A stretch of 24,402 bases of DNA from Conoideocrella luteorostrata (GCA_032433595.1 JASWJB010000477.1:1-24402), one strand, 5' to 3'. Shown: positions 1 to 10,794, counted from the first letter of the stretch. The notes: generated by a model not told the origin, from the sequence alone. Numbers and translations: made by a program.

Positions 1-384
1 TTTTTTTTTCTTTTTTTTTTCTAGTTGTTAAACATGAGAAATAGCAAGTAAAGTCCATGCGTGAGTAGCTGTGGTGGACTTTCTGTGGAGTGTTGAAGCT
101 GTGGGAACTGTCTCTGAGTGGCTGGCATGATGATCGAACCAACGACACAAAAAATACTGGGAGTGTCTAATATTTATTAAAGCGCGCTTTGGCATTCAGT
201 AGATGTGGGGAAAAAAAAAAAAAAAAGGTCGACTTCGTGTTTCATCCCATGACTCATATGTTGCGGACTAGAAATACCAACCTCATGTTAAGCACAACAC
301 ATAGCGCAGTATGCACAGATACATAGATCTACCAAGATGAACCATACAAGCCATGTATACTCCGTCTTCATATACCCAAAAGTA
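1..384. other. Window edge, no gene seen; 3' flank of the hydrolase gene
   Basis: No reading frame here resembles a protein. The stretch opens with a T-rich run (1-20, one interrupting C) and has a run of 16 A at 211-226. It lies downstream of the minus-strand hydrolase gene that stops at 385, so part of it should be that gene's 3' untranslated region. A TGACTCA heptamer lies at 250-256, but no gene start is near enough to make it meaningful. Confidence 0.6.
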
Positions 385-2189
385 TTAGCCAACCCTCTCA
401 TAAAACACCGCGCCAGCCACGAAACCAACCCCCTCAGCCCCAAAATCTGCATACAGAACTTCCAATCCACTCGCCTTCCCATCCACACCAATCCTGAATT
501 CCCCCTTACAAGCCTTCCCAACCTCGGGATTGTCCTCTGATTCCGTTACATAAACCGTCCAATAATCGCCTGAAGCATGCTCCAACGTCAATTTCAGCGG
601 CCAAAGCGCTTCAGGACGATAAGCTACCAAAACTTTTTCCCCCTCTTTCTTCGGATGAGCTTCTTCGATGAGCTCAATGGTTCCATATCCTTGGTGATGG
701 TATGTACCTTGAAGATCGGCAATCTTGATGGTCGGTGGGAGGCCATGGGAAGGACGACTTGGGAAGAGGATTTGGGGGGCGTTGGCCAAGGCGTCTTTCC
801 GTGATTTTGTCGATTTTCTTGATCTGGTTTGTTTTTCCATCAGCGTTCCATCTTGTTACTACGATGAACTAGAAGTGAGGCCAGTCGTTCATAACTTACA
901 CCTCGTTGATATCAAACCGTTTCTCATTAGGTATACCCAGCTTGTCCTCTAACAAGCGATACATGACCGTTCTAGGCACTTCAGATGCATAGTTGCCCAT
1001 TATAACCACTCCGTACTTCCGATCCGGCAGCCAATATACCAACGCCCCATGGGTGGCAGTAGATCCTGAATGCCAAATGGTCTTCTCTCCATGAAAGACC
1101 GTTCTGAACCACCCGGCCGCATACGTTGTGATATCCTGTCCCAATGCTGCGTCAGGAAAAGCAATAGCACGCGGCCGGATTATATCCGCGTGTGACGCCT
1201 CGGAGAGAAACTCGTCCTGGTAGAGGAGAGCCTTGATCCATTTCGCGTAGTCTACCACGGTAGAGATAGTGGCCCCTCCACCACTGACCACAGCGGTAGG
1301 CATGAATTCCATGGGTACGTAGGACTCGTTGTGCTTGTTATACCAATAACCCCGGGAGAGAACCAGCCCCGAGTCCTGAGCCTTGTCCAGATCGATGAAC
1401 GTAGATGTCATGTTGAGAGGATCCCAAATTACCTTCTTCAACATGTCACGGAGGGGCCTGCCGGTGACGGTTTCAACGACGTACGACAATGTCAACCACA
1501 TGTGGTTGTTGTAGTGCCACTCTACACGCGGATTCTTCTGAATAGGTAGATTGCGCAGATTTCGCACCGTATCTCGGAGAGGAGTGCTAGAATTGAGACG
1601 TTTACGGAGTGCGTAATCATGGGTTGGCATGCCGGTGCGATGACAGGCTGCATCGTCGAGAGTTAGGTGGTCTGTGTCCCACTGGTCCTGGAGGACAAAA
1701 TCATCCCGAATAATGGAGGAAATTGGCGTGGTCCAGCCTAGTTTCAAGGACGAATACTCCTTGGAGTCGATGAGATGCGAGAGAGTAGCTCCAACCTGGG
1801 CTTTGGTCGTGGAGCCGGCATACCAGAGGGTTTCCGGGGTGGCTTTTTGGTCCGGGAGGACTGAGTAGCCATATGCCTAAACATTGTCAAAAAATCAGAA
1901 TCACGGCCTATTCTTTAGTTTGTAAGTTCGGACGAGGATGACAAACCTGTGTAAAGACGTCTTCGCCATCGACAACCGCAACAGCCATGCCGGCCAACTT
2001 CCACTCATCCATCACACCTTCCACATACCTGTCAAAATCTCCCGTAAACGGGCTCTTATCCCGAGACTCGCCAACTATCGCTGGCTTTCCACCACCAAAG
2101 TCCCCTTCGGAAATAGGAATCTGCTGAACCGATGCGGCCAGCAGCGCATCTGCCAAGCACATGCATATTAAAGCGGCACGTTGGGCCAT
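385..2189 (-). CDS. Secreted class-C beta-lactamase-like serine hydrolase (penicillin-binding-protein/esterase family)
   Basis: Three exons: 2189-1947, 1876-900, 823-385 (552 aa). Introns are 1877-1946 (GTTTGT...TTTAG, phase 0) and 824-899 (GTAAGT...ACCAG with CTGAT branch site, phase 2); both joins keep frame. The start ATG at 2189 precedes a hydrophobic signal-peptide-like segment (residues about 1-20, ending near AASVQQ), so the product is probably secreted. Three active-site elements of the serine beta-lactamase/D,D-peptidase fold appear in order: S-T-T-K (S103/K106, nucleophile and base), Y-N-N (Y203-N205) and H-S-G (H350-G352). The tail after about residue 407 looks like the extra C-terminal beta domain of many fungal members. 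Family members include esterases, peptidases and acyltransferases, so the substrate cannot be assigned. True beta-lactamase activity should not be assumed. No biosynthetic cluster is visible around it. Confidence 0.85.
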
Positions 2190-2424
2190 TGTCCCCTCTC
2201 GCCTGACGGAACACGCAGATTTATGACGTTAAATGGAGGATATCATGAGCCAGTCTCGTATGCGTAGAACATGGCTGAGTATGACATTGAAGCTACGGAG
2301 TATACAGACGCTCCTTCCATTGATGGCTGGGCACCGGGTGCGGTATCCAGTACTGCGCACTCCGTACCTAACCGTATCCATTCACTGGGCTTCCAGGCTT
2401 TATTACGGGGGCTGGGGCGGCCCG

Positions 2425-2463
2425 CCTTCCCTTTCTTCCCCTTTCTTCCCCTTCTTCCCCTCC
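2425..2463 (+). repeat. Pure pyrimidine tract
   Basis: Thirty-nine bases consist only of C and T in an irregular TTCCC/TTTCTTCCC pattern. Such homopyrimidine runs are common in fungal promoters and can form triplex DNA. It lies about 240 bp upstream of the hydrolase start codon, where on the coding strand it reads as a purine run. Confidence 0.8.
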
Positions 2464-2886
2464 AGCAGCGATCCGGGCGAACTTACGGAGAACTCCGTGC
2501 AACATTGCAAGCACCAACTACTCCGCAATTAAAATCCATCTCGAAAGGACATTCATTGCCTATGCCACCTAATTTTATGCCACATATAGATGTATATCCT
2601 TGTGGAAAATCCCTAGAAAGGCTGGCAACATTACTCCGTACTCCGTACTTGTTCACGCGTCACTCATCAAATGCAGATTGAAAGTGGTCCAGTCAGGTAC
2701 AATGAAAAACGACGCGAGCAATCACCGTAGAATGTGAACATTGCCAAACATTCATACACTGCATCATTGAAGTCAAAATTCGTGCATTTCAAATTGAGAG
2801 AAATCTCCCTCATGCATTCCAACGTTGCTCTGAAATAAAATTATTGGTTACGAACATCACAATATTATATGTATTAAACTAATCAC

Positions 2887-2914
2887 ACTAAACTAAGCTA
2901 AGCTAAACTAAACT
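2887..2914 (+). repeat. CTAAR pentamer-like repeats followed by a TA run
   Basis: Five imperfect units of the form CTAAR follow one another (ACTAAACTAAGCTAAGCTAAACTAAACT, cut here as units) and are followed by an alternating TA run at about 2920-2930. It does not match the fungal telomere repeat TTAGGG. I read it as a degenerate microsatellite. Confidence 0.7.
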
Positions 2915-2949
2915 TAAAAATATATATATACCAGCTAAATACAAAAAAA

Positions 2950-3075
2950 CTACTCCGTAAACGCATATGCATACACGAAAACGTAAATGTACGTATACGT
3001 ACACACTATACATAAAACATGTACACATACGTATACGCACGTACGCAAAACACGCACGCACGCATACATACATCA
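2950..3075 (+). repeat. Alternating purine-pyrimidine microsatellite (ACGT/ATAC-rich)
   Basis: About 120 bases are dominated by alternating purine and pyrimidine steps made from ACGTA, TATACG, ACAC and GCAC words, with short palindromes such as ACGTATACGT near 2992. The composition differs sharply from both neighbouring genes. Such sequence is prone to left-handed or cruciform structure. Frames across it (cysteine- and tyrosine-rich) are repeat artefacts. Confidence 0.7.
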
Positions 3076-3344
3076 TTATATACGTCCATTTATGCTTATA
3101 CACGCAATCGAGTCCAGCGATTGCGATTAACACGGGATACGGTCATAAAGATCCAAGAGGCTCAAAGCCAGTGACTACCAAATACGAATACCTTTGAACA
3201 ATAAATCTATCGATAATCAACGAATTCCCGTGTCTACGCCGTGTTTTGTCCTTTGCATCTGTCTTCATCGTTTAAATCATCTCGAGCGGGTTCTTGGCCC
3301 CGTGCCGGGAATATGGTCCAATAAAACATGAACATGGTTTATCT

Positions 3345-6300
3345 TTAAGAAGATGCCATGACAAGCGCCAACAGCGCCATCCTGCAATACAGTCCATAAC
3401 GCATCTGCAGTGCTAATTAGCAATCACATATTTGCAGGGGAGAATGAGAAGAACGGAAAGCACTCACCTGTCTAAAGTAAGCCGCACGCTGGTCAAAGTC
3501 CACTTCATCAGCAACCTCCTCATTTCTAGGAAGAGGATGCATCACCACCATTTGGCTCTTGGCATGCTTGAGAGCAGCGTTGTCCACGCGGTATGAGTTC
3601 CTGACATTCTCGTACTGCTCAGCACTTTCGAAGCGCTCTTGCTGCACGCGAGTGCAGTAGAGCACATCGCTGCGGGCAATGATCTCAGGGGTCAGAGTCT
3701 CGGATTCGCAGAGGAGCTGGCCCGAAGCAGCTAGCTGTTCCCGAACTTCCTTGGGCAGCTCAAGGCCCTTGGGGCTTACCAGTTGAACCTGAACCTGGTA
3801 GTGTCGGAGAAGCTGAACCAGGGAGTGCACGGTTCGGCCGTACAAGAGGTCGCCAAGGAAGGTAATGATCAAGCCCTTGACGGTACCAAGCTCCTCACGG
3901 ATAGTGAAGAGATCCAGGAATGCCTGCGTGGGGTGCTCCTTGCTGCCGTTGCCTCCGTTGATGACGGGAACTGGGCTGTACTTCTCGGCGACGTCAACAG
4001 AACTCTCATCAGGGTGTCGCAGAACAATGGCATCGCCGTAACAGCCCAAAGTGCGCAGGGTATCCTGCAGTGACTCGCCCTTCTTAACAGACGACTGTGA
4101 AGTCGAGACAGCCACGGTACGTCCACCGAGACGCTGCATCGCTGCATCAAACGACGCAGAGGTTCTGGTGGACGGTTCGTAGAAGAGGGTGCAGAGAACT
4201 CGACCACGCAAGATATCCAAGACACCAGCACGCTGGACACCAAGACGCATCTCCTGAGCAACAGTGAACAATAGGTGCAGATCCGCTCGAGTATACTGCT
4301 TCACAGAGAGGACATTGGCATTCTTGAAGATGGAAGGCTGGGAAAGAAGCTTCATAACAGACGGGCTAATAGAAAACGTTTGAATAGCCGCAGGCAGAGA
4401 GAGTTCATCTATCTGCCCGCCACGACCAGGCGAGGCCACGGTTCCATCAGCAACCTGGCCGATGGAAGAAAGAGCTGCCTTCATCTCGGGAGTCTTGACA
4501 GACTTCGCCGGCGCGGGAGGAAGGTCGCTCAGCTGGAAGTCACGCATGGAGACGTCCAGGTAGACGTGGCGAGCGATAGCCTCTACCAGAATCTTGGCGT
4601 TCTTGACGTTGGTCACGAGAGGAATCTGGTAATCAACAGCCATTCGACGAGTCTTGTAACCCTTGCTCATGTAGTTGGCAGGGCGGCGGTATTTATTGTT
4701 GGAGGGCAGATTGATGTACAAGTCAATCATGTTCTTGGCCAGATGCTGAGTAAGAGAGAACTCTGAGCTGATGTCCTCGTCCCGGCCAAGGACTTCAAGG
4801 TACTGAACCTGAACACCATGCTCTTGCAGGAAATCAGCAGTACCAGCAGTGGCGAAAAGCTTGTAACCAATGCGCTGCAGCTTTTGGATGGAGGGAAGCA
4901 GCTCCCCCTTGTCCTTGTAAGATCCGATAGACAGAAGGATATTGGCCTTGGGAATCTTAAACCCGGTGGACAGCAGAGCTTTCAAGTAAGCCTCGTACTT
5001 GTCGACACCGAAGCAAGCAACTTCGCCGGTGGAAGCCATCTCGACACCCAAGACAGGGTCGGCGCCGGAGAGACGTGAGAAACTGAACTGAGGCACCTTG
5101 ACGCCGACGCAATCAGGTCGAATGGTGGTGGCAGGGTACTCCTCAAACGGCTGGTGCATGATAGCCTTGGTGGCCATCTCGATCAAGTCGACACCCATGG
5201 TCTTGGAGACGAAGGGGAAGGATCGGGAGGCACGGACGTTGCACTCAATCACCTTGATATCGTTGTCTTTGGCAATGAACTGGATGTTGAATGGACCAGT
5301 AACGTTCAGAGCAGCACCAATCTTTCGGGTGGCCTCTTCGATTCTCTCAATCGTGGCCTGTTCCAAATCCTGGGGTGGCAGAATGAGGGTCGCGTCACCG
5401 GAATGGACACCGGCGTTTTCAACGTGCTCAGAGATGAAGTGACCAACAACCACACCGTCCTTGGCAACAGCATCCATCTCAATCTCCTTGGCGTTCTCAA
5501 TGTACTTGGAGATGACAACGGGGTGCTCTCGGGAAACCTCGGCAGCCTGTGCCAGGTAGCTCTCCAAATCTTTTTCGGAATAGACAGTGTTCATGGCAGC
5601 ACCGGAGAGCACGTAGGAGGGGCGAACAAGCACAGGGTAGTTCACAGAGTTGCAAAACTCCCTCGCTTCAGAGAAGCTGGTAAGTTCCCTCCAAGTAGGC
5701 TGGTCGACCTCAATGCGGTCCAGCATGCGGGAGAATTTATAACGATTCTCGGCCATGTCAATCATCTCAGGAGAGGTACCGAGAATCTTGACACCAGCTC
5801 GGTGGAGCGGCAGAGCAATGTTGTTGGGAGTCTGGCCACCCATTGCTCCGAGCACGCCGTTGGCAGCCTCCAACTGGTAAATATCCAAAATAGTTTCCAA
5901 GTTGATATTTTCAAAGTAGAGCTTATCAGCCTCATCGTAATCCGTACTGACCGTTTCGGGATTGTAGTTCACCATGACAGTCTTGAATCCAGTGCTTCGC
6001 AGGGTTCGAATGGCACGAACAGAGCACCAATCGAACTCTACGGACGAACCAATGCGATACACACCTGAACCAAGAACCATGACACCGTGGTCATCAAATG
6101 TCACATCATGATCACTGGCGTTGTAAGTGAGGTAAAGGTAGTTCGTGAAGGCAGGGAACTCAGCAGCAACTGTGTCGATCTGCTTGACAAAAGGTTGGAT
6201 GCCAGCCTCGAGTCTCAGGCGGCGAACGGCGATCTCGTTTGAGTCCCAAAACTTGGCGAGCTGGCGGTCGCAGAAACCGAGACGTTTAGCCTGCAACAGC

Positions 6301-9129
6301 AAATCAGGAGACCGCGCAATATCCTTGGTCTTGAATCGGCTCATGTCCTTGGCGAAGTCGCTGAGGCCTTTGAGCTTTCGCAAGAACCATTTATCAATCT
6401 TCGTCATCTCCCAGATCTTATCAACGGAGTATCCTTCGTGCATGGCGTTGGCAATGGCGAACAGACGCTGGTCAGAAGGTGTTTGAAGCTCATCATCGAT
6501 GCTCATCAAGGCTGGGGTCTCCCCAAAGCCAAGGTTGTGAAAATCAATGGACCGAATAGCCTTTTGGATAGCCTCTTCGAAAGAGCGCCCGATGCTCATG
6601 ACTTCACCCACACTCTTCATGGAGGAGCCCAGCTGGGTTGACACGCGTGTGAACTTCTTGAGATCCCAGCGAGGCATCTTCACGACGCAGTAGTCGAGAG
6701 ATGGCTCGAAGCACGCGCAGGTAGACTTTGTGACAGAGTTCTTGATCTCTTTAAGAGGGATGCCAAGACCCAACTTGGCAGCAATGAAAGCCAAAGGATA
6801 ACCGGTGGCCTTGGATGCCAGGGCTGAGGAACGAGACAAACGTGCATTGACTTCGATAATGCAGTATTCTCTGGAGAAGGGGTTCAAGGCATACTGAATG
6901 TTGCATTCGCCAACAACGCCCAGATGGCGAATGACGTTGACCGCAGTTGTTCGCAACATGTTGTAATCTTCATCAGACAAGGTTTGAGAAGGAGCAACGA
7001 CGATAGAGTCGCCCGTGTGGATACCAAGGGGATCAAAGTTTTCCATGTTACAGACGGTGATACAGTTGTCCTGGGCGTCACGGACAACTTCGTACTCGAT
7101 CTCCTTCCAACCCTTCATGCTGCGCTCAATCAACACTTGAGGACTGGCGGCGAAGGCCTTGTTACAGAGGTCGAGAAGCTCCGCTTCGTTGTTGGCAAAA
7201 CCACTGCCGAGACCGCCGAGAGCATAAGCGGCACGGACAATAACGGGAAAACCAATATCCTTGACAGCGTGCATAGCCTCGTCGACGTTGCAGGCGGAAG
7301 CTGACTTGGCGCACTTCTCGCCGATGGAGTCCATGGAACGAGCAAAGAGTTCACGATCTTCGGTAGTGATGATAGTATCAATGGGAGTACCAAGAACCTT
7401 GACTCCAAGACCTTCAAACTCATCTTTGAGTTGAATACCCACCTGTAGCGCAGTCTGGCCACCAAAGGTGACATAGATGGCATCGGGGCGTTCATAATGG
7501 ATGACTTTGCGGACGAACTCGGCGTTGACAGGTAAAAAGTAAACCTTGTCCGCAAGGCCTTTGGAGGTCTGAATGGTAGCAATGTTTGGGTTGATCAAGA
7601 TTGTATAGATACCCTCTTCCTTGAGCGCCTTGATGGCCTGACTGCCGGAGTAATCAAACTCACCAGCCTGCCCAATGCTCAGGCCACCGCTGCCAAGCAC
7701 AAGTACCTTCTTGACAGAAACGCGAGGGTGGAGCATTTCGTTCTCTTCGATAGTGCCTCCAGGGAAGCTGACGGGCTGCTGCAGCAAAGCAGGGTTCTCT
7801 GTGCAATTGACAATGGTGTCAATGAAGACATCAAAGAGAAACTCGGTATCACGAGGACCTGGCGTGCTCTCAGGGTGGAATTGGACGCTGAAGTAGGGCT
7901 TGTCAGTGTGCATGATTCCCTCGTTACTGCCGTCATTGGCGTTGACAAAAAGCTCTTTCCAGCTGGCAGGTAGAGAGTTGGCATCAACAGCGAAACCGTG
8001 ATTCTGAGAGGTAATGTGGCACTTCCCGGTCACCATACTAGTGCAAGGGATGTTGTGGCCGCGGTTACCGAACTTCATCTTGCTTGTTCTGGCACCAGAG
8101 GCGCGAGCGAGTAGCTGATGCCCCAAGCAAATACCAAACACAGGAGTCTTATTCTTCTCCATGACAGCCTGGATATTTTTTACTGTGACGTCGAGGATCG
8201 AAGGGTCACCAGGGCCATTGGAAAGGAAGAGGCCGTCATATTGATCGCCGGCTTCTTTGACCAGGTCGTGGTCCCAGGGGCAGACCATGACCTCGACGCC
8301 ACGCTTAAGGAAGCATCTGAGCTGATTATATTTCATACCAACATCGACACACAAAACACGAATGGGTCGACCCGAAGGATGCTTGCGAGTGGCAACGGAT
8401 GTGGGCGGCTTATACAGCTTGGAAGTCTTGACGGACACTACAAGAAAATACAGCGATGAGTATCGGTTCACAGACTGGAAACAAAACGTCACAGAATACA
8501 GGAGTATAGAACTCACCCTCTGCCACGAGATTCTTCTCGTTAGGGTTAACCCACTCTACCTCAGCGAATTGCTCAGGAGACGCTTTGACAACGGCGCCGT
8601 TGGTGGCGCCATTGAGCTGGGCGGCGTCTTTGATCTCAAGTCTCATCTTGCCTAGCATGCTGCCCTTTTCCCGGATCCTCTTGGTCAGGGCTCTGGTATC
8701 AACGCCATACATGGCAGGCACTCCTTGCTCCTTCAGCCAAGTGCCGAGGGAGGAGGTGGCTAGAAAGTGAGAGAAGTCCTCGCCGCAGTACGAAGCGGTA
8801 ACGACACCAGCAACATGGATCTGGGACGATTCGAAGTGGGCAGGCAGGTCGCCGAGCAATTCATCCATCGTCTCGCGAGAAGGCACGCCATAGTTTCCAA
8901 CGAGCGGGAAAGTAATAACGAGAATCTGCCCGCGATATGAAGGGTCGGTCAAAGACTCGGGATATCCCACCATGCCCGTCTGGAAGACCAGCTCTCCAGC
9001 GATGCTCTTGTCGGCTCCGAAGCTGTAACCTGTGTATGCAGAGCCGTCCTCCAGCTCAAGGGTGACAAAGCCATCATCGTTGGCGCTCGAGAATCGCGCC
9101 GAGGCAGGCGGCAGCGCTTTGACAGCCAT
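3345..9129 (-). CDS. pyrABCN: CAD-like pyrimidine enzyme: glutaminase + carbamoyl-phosphate synthase + aspartate transcarbamoylase, lacking the dihydroorotase-like domain
   Basis: Exons 9129-8517, 8437-3468 and 3404-3345 encode 1,880 aa. Introns are 8438-8516 (GTGAGT...TGTAG) and 3405-3467 (GTGAGT...CTGCAG); the last exon supplies only 19 residues ([19 protein letters not shown]) that complete the transcarbamoylase. The protein makes carbamoyl phosphate from glutamine, bicarbonate and ATP and passes it to aspartate, the first two steps of UMP synthesis. Order seen: glutaminase (GICLGHQ, C308; FHPE, H392/E394); two synthetase halves starting near residue 450 ([15 protein letters not shown]) and near 970-980 ([16 protein letters not shown]); a regulatory MGS-like domain ending near 1494; a linker to about 1574; then transcarbamoylase with [16 protein letters not shown] and HPLPR. 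Fungal homologues are usually about 2,200-2,280 aa and carry an inactive dihydroorotase-like domain where this linker lies. A19 run sits on the plus strand just upstream (T run in the leader). UTP feedback is known for the family. Confidence 0.97.
4330..4570 (-). other. Linker replacing the dihydroorotase-like domain in the pyrimidine enzyme
   Basis: This part of the long exon encodes about 80 residues (roughly 1494-1574) joining the MGS-like regulatory domain (last recognisable segment [11 protein letters not shown]) to the transcarbamoylase (first recognisable segment [15 protein letters not shown]). It is rich in S, P, A and G and reads as a flexible linker. None of the metal-binding or barrel motifs of a dihydroorotase, such as an HxH pair in a VHVHLR context, is seen. 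The frame is unbroken on both sides, so no domain is hidden in an intron at this position. Confidence 0.8.
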
Positions 9130-10794
9130 GATTGATATGGCTATGTGGCTTATAGGCCTGCTGTTATGACAAAGAACCAAAAAAAAAAAAAAAAAAAGAA
9201 GTTGGCGGGGTAAAAGCGCGATAAGATCCAAAAAGAGGGCTGTCTGGTGGTGCTCCAGGTGCGGTGGGATCTGCTAGCGACGGCTGGGCAAGAAAACTCG
9301 TTCTCAGAGCCTCCTTGGACAGGTCAAGAGCTTTACCTCGCAGTCATCTGCCACAGCAACAGAATTGAGTATATCTCTTTTCTTCCCTTAGGATCAAGAG
9401 GTGTGTAGGACAGGTGAAGAGAGAGGGAGAAAGAGTTGTGAGCCGAAAGCGGGACTAATAAGAAACTTTTTTTTTTTTCCGTCTTGTCTGTGACAACCCT
9501 TCCAAGCCCACTGCCCACCCACTCACCACGACCACCTGCATGGTTAGGTCCCTTGCCGCATGATGCTAGCGGTGCCAAATAGCGCGTTTTCATTGGCCAA
9601 TGGCGATCAACGAACCTGCTCGGCCCACTAACTAAGGCATGCGCCAATCCAAACTTTTTGAGCTCTTTAGGTCCAATTTTTGCTGTTCATCCAGCAGCAC
9701 CCTGGTTGGGCGATGGTGAAGCTTCCGCTGCATCTTTGGTGACATGCGCTGCATCTTTGGTGACATGCGCTGCCTATGAATCTGCGGCTGCGCCTCTCTT
9801 CTCTCCAATCGTGGGTCCCAAGAGTTAAACAGAAAAGCGAAGCATGTATAACCGCTACATAGTTAGGTTACCAGGTTGCTGGGGACTGTACAATCCCCCG
9901 CCGGCGAAGACCTTTGCAGCCTCTCACTGTACCCAGAGTATAGACCTCAATGCCAATCCTAGACTTCCTTTATTGGCAAACTGTGGCTGCTTTCGATCGT
10001 TCCATTTTGCTCATCCTTCTCCCATGATTCTCACATCTAGAAGAAAAGCACAGGCAGGCTGGTCTTCTCCCCGCAGCAGCCAAGTCGACTGATCTGCAGG
10101 CAATCGTCAGTCGCTTTGACGCGGTGGAGAAGACACAGACCAGGCTGTAACTTACGGTGAGTGAGTGAGAAAAGGTCGTTCGAACCGACACCGACACGAA
10201 AGAGGTAGTTTGTAGCGGATGCTCTGTTTATTTGAATGTATTGTTTTCCGCTGCGTCTTAACATTTCACGATCCAGTCACCGAACCCCAAACGGGCATTG
10301 CGGAGTATGTTGCATGGCTGTCTCGTGAGCTTGATGATTTCAAGCATCACCAGCATCGCGCCACGAAAAAAAATTTGGTCATGATTGTGTAGACAAATCC
10401 GGTGCCCAAATATAAACAAAAACAAGTATACATATACAGCGTTGTAAGTAATCCTGCCGACATACCCAAAAGTGCTTCACCATCTTTCGCCATTCGTTAT
10501 CCCATGCAAACTGTCGCAGTCTATATACAGGTCTTCTCTCTATTACGTTCAGAGCGCAGAGGCACGTCAAGCCCAAATATCCCGAACCACGCTTCATGTC
10601 AAGCTTAACACCCAGCCAAGATACAAGGCAAGACTATCCCGACCAGTAGTGAAGCACACGTTTTTTTTTCTCTTTCTCATGCAATCAACGCCTATTTCAA
10701 AAGAAAGGTCGTAAAGAAGAAATGTCCATCTGGCTCGCAAATCAACATCTCACCTTGAAGCGCCGGTTTCCATTACAATTTTTTTGTCAATTAA
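9130..10794. other. Spacer: promoter/leader of the pyrimidine enzyme and 3' flank of the SSXT gene
   Basis: No frame here looks coding; all are short and lack recognisable sequence. The first several hundred bases should hold the leader and promoter of the minus-strand pyrimidine gene, including the A run at 9179-9197 (T run in transcript sense) and a T run near 9470-9478. The right end should hold the 3' untranslated region of the SSXT gene. A 21-bp tandem duplication at 9726-9773 is listed separately. Confidence 0.55.
9726..9773 (+). repeat. 21-bp tandem direct repeat, 2.3 copies
   Basis: The unit CGCTGCATCTTTGGTGACATG occurs at 9726-9746 and again, identically, at 9747-9767, followed by the first six bases of a third copy. 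It lies about 600 bp upstream of the pyrimidine-enzyme start codon. Perfect identity suggests a recent slippage or duplication event. Confidence 0.95.

Larger units (their letters stand above)
2190..3344. other. Spacer between hydrolase promoter and pyrimidine-enzyme 3' end
   Basis: No convincing gene. It should contain the hydrolase promoter next to 2190 and the 3' end of the pyrimidine-enzyme transcript next to 3344. It is rich in simple sequence, listed separately, and carries six copies of CTCCGTA/TACGGAG at 2294, 2360, 2484, 2634, 2641 and 2953; two of these abut in tandem at 2634-2647. The rightmost 400 bp is A+T-rich. Confidence 0.6.

Noticed and set aside
250..256. TGACTCA heptamer at 250 and TGAGTCA at 16358 as Gcn4/CpcA sites
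   Set aside because: Neither lies within a likely promoter distance of a gene start, and three copies in the window equals chance expectation.
2887..2914. CTAA-type repeats as an internal telomere
   Set aside because: Units are CTAAR pentamers, not the CCCTAA hexamer of fungal telomeres.
5154..6068. 304-codon plus-strand frame inside the pyrimidine gene
   Set aside because: It is antisense to highly conserved synthetase codons, and its histidine/asparagine/valine-rich content mirrors that gene.
10160..10200. tRNA-like T arm (GTCGTTCGAACCGAC)
   Set aside because: The T-stem fits for four pairs, but no acceptor stem, D arm or A box could be found on either strand.
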